A stretch of DNA of 23,502 bases, taken from the NCBI GenBank assembly GCA_009602735.1, contig WELA01005757.1, forward strand, positions 33,081 through 56,582, written 5' to 3'. This document shows, piece by piece, positions 18,479 to 23,502 of this stretch. A program made the translations under genes and the position numbers. A model generated the notes under the pieces. It saw only the letters and a program-made list of their open reading frames with translations. It was not told the origin of the DNA and did no database searches. Source of the stretch: Mesotaenium endlicherianum (Eukaryota > Streptophyta > Zygnematophyceae > Zygnematales > Mesotaeniaceae). Numbering within the stretch: the first letter of the stretch is position 1; every line of letters begins with the position of its first letter.

Positions 18479-21400
18479 CTATTCAGACTCGTAACCTGGA
18501 TATAATCTCTCCTCCCCAGGGTAGTTCTTTCGCTGCCTAGAGGTCTCCTTGATAGTCCAGAAGGGATTGATATGCGTCTTGTCAGGCTTCTGTACCACAC
18601 CAATTGGAGCCACCAGGCCAGGCTTGTCGCCGTCAATGACAGCGTCCACAAGTCCATACTCGACGGCCTCCCAGGCGTTCATGAAGTTGTCACGATCTGT
18701 ATCCTCGTATACCTGCACACAGCGCAATGGCCAAAAGTGACCGTCAGTGACAGAGCAGCAGCAGGCCCGTCAAGCATAAGACTACATCCTCCACCAGCTC
18801 ATAGCCAAGCACCCGACACCCTATGTGGGTGGGGGCCATGGCTCTCAATTCTTAGTGTGGCACTTGGCAGCGTCTCCATGCGCATGCGATAACTAAAAGC
18901 AAGGAATGTCTCCTTTCTGCTCGGACTTACTTTCACCATTGCTTCATCATAGCTGCATGCCTGAGGAAAAAAGGGACACAGCAGACCAATCGAGCGCCAA
19001 GCACGAAGCTCCGAGGCCTGGCCTCGGAGTATGCGACCCATCGTCCTTTAAGCCCTGTGATTGTGATGGAGCAATCAGTGTCAAAAGTCACAACAGGAAA
19101 TGCAATGCTCAAGCGCTGACTGCTGGCACATGTTTCCAGATGATGAGGGTGCAGGCCCACACAGCCCTGCCCCGGAAGCAGAGGAGGGAGGCGGAGGGGG
19201 GAGCACCTTGTCCTCGGGCTGGTTGGTGACGCGCGCCAGGATCTTGGTGAGCTTGGCCTTGTGGTACATCATCTCGCGCACCTGCAGCCCCACGTCCACC
19301 GCCTGCAGCCCTCGCCTCCGACCAGCCCCCCACCCAACTGCCTCGTCACACCTTCCAGCCCTCGACGTGCATCTGGGAGCCCGAATGTCGACGCTGATGC
19401 TCCTTACTCAACTGGCACAGATACCCATCCGGCAGCAGGAGGAAGGAAAAAGGGCCACGCCCCATGATATCTTCATGCACGCTGCAGTGTTTCTTGGGGG
19501 GGTTGTGTGCAAGTGAAGTCAGGCTTAGGCCACATCAGAGAAACCTCAGCCACCCCCTCCCCCCCCCCAAGGACAAGGGCGCAAGTGACACCCATAGCTT
19601 CAATCACTGAGCACTAGGCATCCCCACAACAGAGCCAGGGGTCAGGCCGCTGAAACCCTCCACTCCCAAAACCCTAACCCTAGTAAATGGCATGCCGCAA
19701 GCCCCCGGCAAGAAAAACAAGACGAAGAAGAAAAAAAGAAGAAGAAGAAGATTGAAGGCAGCAGCACTCTCGGACAAAAGGGCAGCCAGAGAGAGAGAGA
19801 CAGAGAAAGAGAGCACGGCACGGTTTTCAAGCGCCCTCTTCTCTGTCTGCAATGCGCTAAGACACACTCCAGCCACCACCAGTGAAGGTGGGGTGAGTGC
19901 ATTGGGTGGGTGAGTGGGTGGGTGGGTGAGTTGGGGGGGGGAAGCAGGGGGTGAGGGGAATGTACAGCTCCCTGGGTGCCTCCGAGGGGCTGATGGATCA
20001 TGACGCGCGCGTTGGGCATGCAGTAGCGCTTGCCCTTGGTGCCCGCCGCCAGCAGGAAGGCGCCCATGGACGCCGCCAGCCCAAAGCAGATGGTGGACAC
20101 GTCCGCCTTGCACACCTTCATGGCGTCGTAGATCCCCATGCCTGCACCCCCCCAACCCCCCCGGGCCGCACCCTCAGGGTTCAGAGACGCCTCAGGGTTT
20201 CGCGCATTCGCCTTCGCACCATGTCGTCAGGCAGCCGGCCAGCTAGTCAGCCAGCCCGCATGCTTTCGGGAATGCAAAAGCTTCTTCAGAGCATCATCAC
20301 ATCATCGACATCATCATCATCATCATGATCGTCCTCAAGGGTGTCCAGCTACTTCGACCGCGCTCATGTATACGAGCAGCCGTCCGGGGGCGGAGTCCAG
20401 CACCCTGTGGCAGGATGCGTGTGAGAGAAACAGAGCAGCAGGCGGCCAGGCGGGGGAGGCAGGGGAGGGAGGGCACGCACCCGCGGTGACAGAGCCGCCC
20501 GGCGAGTTGATGAAGAGCTTGATGTCTTGCGTGGGGTCCTGCGCGTCCAGCAGCAGCATCTGGCTGATGAGGGCATCTGCTATCACGTCATCCACCTGGC
20601 ACCCACACAGCCACACAGCCCACCCCTTCTCCCGGTGAGGCCAACGCTCTGTGCCACCAGGGCGCTTGTGCACCCCTAGCAGAGAGGGCTCCATGCCCCT
20701 TTTCTTCAATTTTCTTCAAAAGTGCGCGTGGCGGGTGGTGCCATATCCGCCTGATTGTAAATACAAGCTCCCTGCCTGCAGTGCCCCCTGTGAAACACAA
20801 GTTCTCAGCACGTTTGGGATATCCAGCGTGAACCTTGAGTCTTCCGCTTCCCGGCCAGCATGCAGTTCGCCACCCTGCAGTTTTGATATGTGAACACTTC
20901 TACTGAGACCAGAGCCATGCTCGCTCTACTCTTCAAGCCAGCTCTTGTCTAGGGGCTGCTTTTCAGGACCCAGACACAAGATACAACATAGGCCCCCATT
21001 GCACGAGTGTCTTCTTGGTTGTTCTAGTCGTCATATTTAGCAGACTGAGAAACATGAACCCTGGAGCTGTCCGCCACTGACATGGAGCATCCCTAATAAG
21101 GTTCACTTAAGACTGCAAGTATGAAACAATTATATTTTCACGCCACAGCCCTGCAAGAGGAAAGACGCGGGCGGAAACGCTACTTCCGGAATTATAAGCG
21201 GTGCTCGTGTCTTTCCAGGATAGAAGAAACAAATGAAGCCAACTCAACATACACCGGCAATAGATCACTACCTGGGCGCCCAGGAACAAAATTCTCTGCT
21301 GCAAGAGCAGACTAGATGGGTCTGTATCCTGCAACCTCGGCATGGAAGGTGCATACTGAGATGTCCATGAAGAACTTTGAGGGGTGAAAAGCCCATCTGA

Positions 21401-21637
21401 CAATGACATGTGACATGCAAGACTCCGTCTTCTCGAAGAAGCAGGCACTATCCGAGCATCTGTTTTACGGGAAGTGTTTATAACAGAAGCTGTTTCCTGT
21501 CTGTGGCTTCTTCGGAGACTTATCGACTTCAACGGACACAACTCAAAAGATGATCCGTTTGGAAGGCCATGAGCGCTTCCAAGAGTGCCATAACAAAAAC
21601 CAGCGCATACTGCCTCTGCCACCAACGAGGATGCCAT
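18479..21637 (-). CDS. CLPP3: Plastid Clp protease catalytic subunit ClpP3 (5 exons)
   Basis: Nuclear gene for a serine protease subunit of the stromal Clp core, which degrades unfolded or tagged plastid proteins fed in by Hsp100 chaperones. Exons on the minus strand: 21637-21272, 20595-20481, 20141-19966, 19302-19207 and 18712-18479. All junctions are GT-AG and in phase, giving 328 residues. Residues 1 to about 95 ([10 protein letters not shown], then Ser/Arg-rich) are the likely transit peptide. The fold starts around [27 protein letters not shown] precedes the catalytic Ser in GLAASMGAF (Ser185). His210 is in MIHQPLGG, and the catalytic Asp lies in YEDTDRDNF (about 255), so the triad is complete, unlike the ClpR subunits. 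The C-terminal tail after [15 protein letters not shown] is longer than in bacterial ClpP and matches plant ClpP3. The ATG at 21637 is the first in frame. A divergent SUFS-like gene begins 923 bp away. Confidence 0.88.
19303..19965 (-). other. CLPP3 intron 3 with strand-biased simple sequence
   Basis: On the plus strand this intron holds a C run (19553-19569), a telomere-like AAACCCTAACCCTAG (19669-19683), a purine tract of GAA and GA units (about 19708-19813) and a run of GGGT/GGTG units ending in nine Gs (19889-19957). In the transcript these become G-, pyrimidine- and C-rich stretches. The G-rich part meets the usual pattern for a G-quadruplex on the non-transcript strand. Confidence 0.6.
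20281..20330. repeat. CAT/ATC trinucleotide microsatellite
   Basis: Interrupted repeats of CAT end in about six consecutive units, inside intron 2 of CLPP3. This is ordinary simple sequence that probably varies in length between individuals. Confidence 0.8.
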
Positions 21638-22560
21638 CAAAATCTCTGCAGTAACTAAGGTGTATCAGCAACCCAACGCAAAAAATATAAACCTTTTCGA
21701 GAGATCTTCTTAAGACTCGTCTATAGTTGGGGGCCCTAAGGCGTGCACCGCTTGTCCGTAACATATATGTGACAGACTACAGCAATGTGAACTTCGAATC
21801 GACGACGTCGTCGAGTGACGTCGAGAGTGCAGGTCCATTAAATTGCACAGGGGCTTTTTAATAAGGTCCCTCCCGACGTTGCGGTCCCGTCAGACATTTT
21901 TTCGCCAACAGAAAATTAGGGAAAATGCTTCGATGGGAATACGGCAGTTACTGCTGATTGCGCTAACGAGCTTTCTGGTCGTTGCTGACGTGAAGGGGTC
22001 AACTCCGGGCCATCATGAGTTTGGAATGTGCTGACCAGCGCTGACGATCTGGTCTGATCTGGTCGTCTGTAACATTTATGGTCTACGAAGGTCTTCAACT
22101 TAGAGGTGCTTCCAACCAGGTCAAACACATCTGACTGGTGTCCGATGTGGTCAAGGATATGGTTCTATGTGGTCATTTCGAACAATTTAATCCCAAATTC
22201 GACCTTCCAAATAGTCCAAAACATTTCAAAAACAGAGATGACCACATTCCGGAGTACCAAATGCACTGTCAGATGCCCGTACCAAAGGACAAGTTATAAT
22301 ATCCTCCTCCTGAATGACAGGGTGAAGCCACGGAACTGATCCCGGGAGCAGCTTGTTCTTAATTGCAGCTTCCTGTGAGCCAGCAACAACAAGCTTTCCT
22401 GTCCTGCCAGTTAGACTTGTGGGCGATTCATTCTTGCATATTTGGAAGAGATCACTGAACGCGGGTGTAGTGTTGTGTGGTCTGTACTCGGTGCTTGGTT
22501 AGTTGCTGAACTGGCGAGCACCTAAACAATTGTTGCTGGGATTAGGCCTAGCCGCACGTC
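21638..22560. promoter_or_regulatory. Divergent upstream region of CLPP3 and the SUFS-like gene
   Basis: This 923-bp interval must hold both promoters. A 16-bp perfect palindrome, TCGACGACGTCGTCGA (21799-21814), is followed at once by GTGACGTCGA. The ACGT core with flanking GTGACGTC resembles plant bZIP binding sites. A GATCTGGTC word is repeated near 22045-22064, and CTGGTC/GTGGTC words recur to 22180. No clear TATA box was seen on either strand. Regulatory use is inferred from position. Confidence 0.5.
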
Positions 22561-22854
22561 ATGGAGGCTGTCATGCGGACAGCGATGATTCCCAGTATGT
22601 TTTGCAACTTAAATTCCCGGCACGCCGCAAAAATTATATCAAAGCCAGCCTGCGGGTCAACATTTGCAGGTGGTGAAAGTATAAAATTTGCTGCCTGTCC
22701 CTCTTTGAAAGTGAAATTTAAGCCTGTCGTAAGCATAAAGGCAATCGCATCCCCGCGGCAAGACATAGTATCACTTGAGTCTCACAAGGAGGCTTTTGAG
22801 AAGAGCACATCGCTTGGAGAAGCTGTGAGAAAAGACTTCCCAATCTTACATCAG
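22561..22854 (+). CDS. SUFS: Plastid cysteine desulfurase SufS-like, exon 1 (partial gene)
   Basis: The first exon encodes 98 residues and ends at CAT CAG before a donor reading GTAGAC. Residues 1 to about 80 (MEAVMRTAMIPSM, then Lys/Ser/Ala-rich) look like a transit peptide. The end, SLGEAVRKDFPILHQ, is the conserved opening of plastid SufS (CpNifS/NFS2), which normally continues with EVNG and a Leu-Asp-Asn-Ala-Ala-Thr motif. That enzyme uses pyridoxal phosphate to release sulfur from cysteine for plastid Fe-S clusters. No following exon was found before the right edge, so intron 1 is at least 648 bp. The active-site Lys and Cys are outside the window. The call rests on about 15 residues plus the targeting sequence; another class V aminotransferase is possible but less likely. 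Confidence 0.65.
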
Positions 22855-23462
22855 GTAGACGCAACCTGCACTCCTGTTGCATTCTTGAGTTTCGCCTGAT
22901 TTCGTGGGCTAAATTCTGCATCACGTAAAAGGCAACTGAAATTGCTAATTGTGGGGACTATTTGCCTTTTAGGACCTGTACTTGGAAAAGATGTGGGAGC
23001 AAGGGATGATCTTATCGCATAGAAATCTATGAGGTGGAGGGAACTCAAGAAGCTCAGTAACTTCGCACCTTGTTAGAAGCAGGTTGATGGGACCATAGTC
23101 TTCCAGAATGTGATATGGAACTGAACAAAGTTGGACGATAGCTACAGTTGGCACAGTGGAGAAGGCCAATTGCCTGTGTGACAAATATTGCCTGAAGTTA
23201 ACAAGTGTCTGGCTTTCAGGTGTATCAAATATACGAGGGACGCACCTTATGCATGTAGAGACGTCCATTGTCAGAAAGCCCCACTTCTGAGTACTTGAGG
23301 GCCTAGTGTTGTTGAACTTGGACTTGCAGCAGCTTCGGACACAGACGCTGTTTAAGACGAGTGCAGGCGAAGAATGAGAGGGAGGCAGTGTGCACGGAGC
23401 TGGTACTTTGCGTCTGTCTGCAAGATGGCTGCCGTGGAGGGGGCTGTGGCGTAGTCGGGAGG

Positions 23463-23502
<40 letters not shown>
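22855..23502 (+). other. Intron 1 of the SUFS-like gene (runs off right edge)
   Basis: After the donor at 22855 no exon encoding the expected continuation can be seen on this strand. The stretch contains no other supported gene and ends in a GA microsatellite. Confidence 0.45.
23460..23502. repeat. (GA)n microsatellite at the window edge
   Basis: A G-rich lead passes into at least 17 uninterrupted GA units that continue to the last base, so the full length is unknown. It may explain why the available sequence stops here. Confidence 0.9.

Noticed and set aside
19669..19683. A real telomere or chromosome end
   Set aside because: Only two telomere-type units are present inside an intron, with coding exons on both sides.
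19604..20155. 183-codon minus-strand frame overlapping CLPP3 exon 3
   Set aside because: It is the wrong frame over the exon continued into the low-complexity intron; the true frame carries the ClpP motifs.

Overview
The window looks like nuclear DNA of a green plant or green alga, most likely a streptophyte. The evidence is spliceosomal GT-AG introns, N-terminal plastid-targeting extensions on several proteins, a plant-type ClpP3 protease subunit, an LTR retrotransposon primed by initiator tRNA-Met, and simple-sequence tracts. There are no operons, no rRNA genes, no intact tRNA gene and no CRISPR array. All exon coordinates were joined by hand from splice signals, reading phase and remembered family similarity; no database search was run.

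Left part (1-6982): retroelement-derived and gene-poor. A minus-strand Ty3-type element enters from the left edge with the start of a pol frame, a full gag (75-1553), a tRNA-Met primer-binding site (1571-1586) and a 5' LTR (1588-2310). A second copy of the same LTR (2843-3558) lies in the opposite orientation 532 bp away, so the two LTRs form a large head-to-head inverted repeat. A remnant of an unrelated gag starts right at the outer edge of the second LTR (3559-4124). A degenerate GC-rich triple repeat (4291-4630) and featureless DNA follow.

Right part (6983-23502): five nuclear genes that all appear to encode plastid proteins. (1) A 17-exon sugar transporter of the plastidic glucose transporter/SGB1 group (+, 6983-12259). 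(2) A one-exon unidentified thylakoid protein with a Tat-type lumen-targeting signal (-, 13840-14301). (3) A four-exon membrane-anchored DnaJ-type zinc-finger protein resembling LQY1 (+, 15476-17998). (4) The five-exon catalytic plastid protease subunit ClpP3 (-, 18479-21637). (5) The first exon of a plastid SufS-type cysteine desulfurase (+, 22561-22854), whose remaining exons lie past the right edge.

Genes 2/3 and 4/5 are divergent pairs sharing about 1.2 kb and 0.9 kb of upstream DNA, while 1/2 and 3/4 converge. Functionally the set covers sugar exchange across plastid membranes, thylakoid or photosystem maintenance, plastid protein turnover and Fe-S cluster assembly. Whether the clustering is meaningful or chance cannot be decided from one window.

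The points most worth a second look are a putative -1 frameshift site at the end of gag, the head-to-head LTR pair with its palindrome series, the repeated intron position inside the zinc-finger gene, a probable GC-AG intron and a phase-neutral splice choice in the transporter, and the unidentified thylakoid protein.
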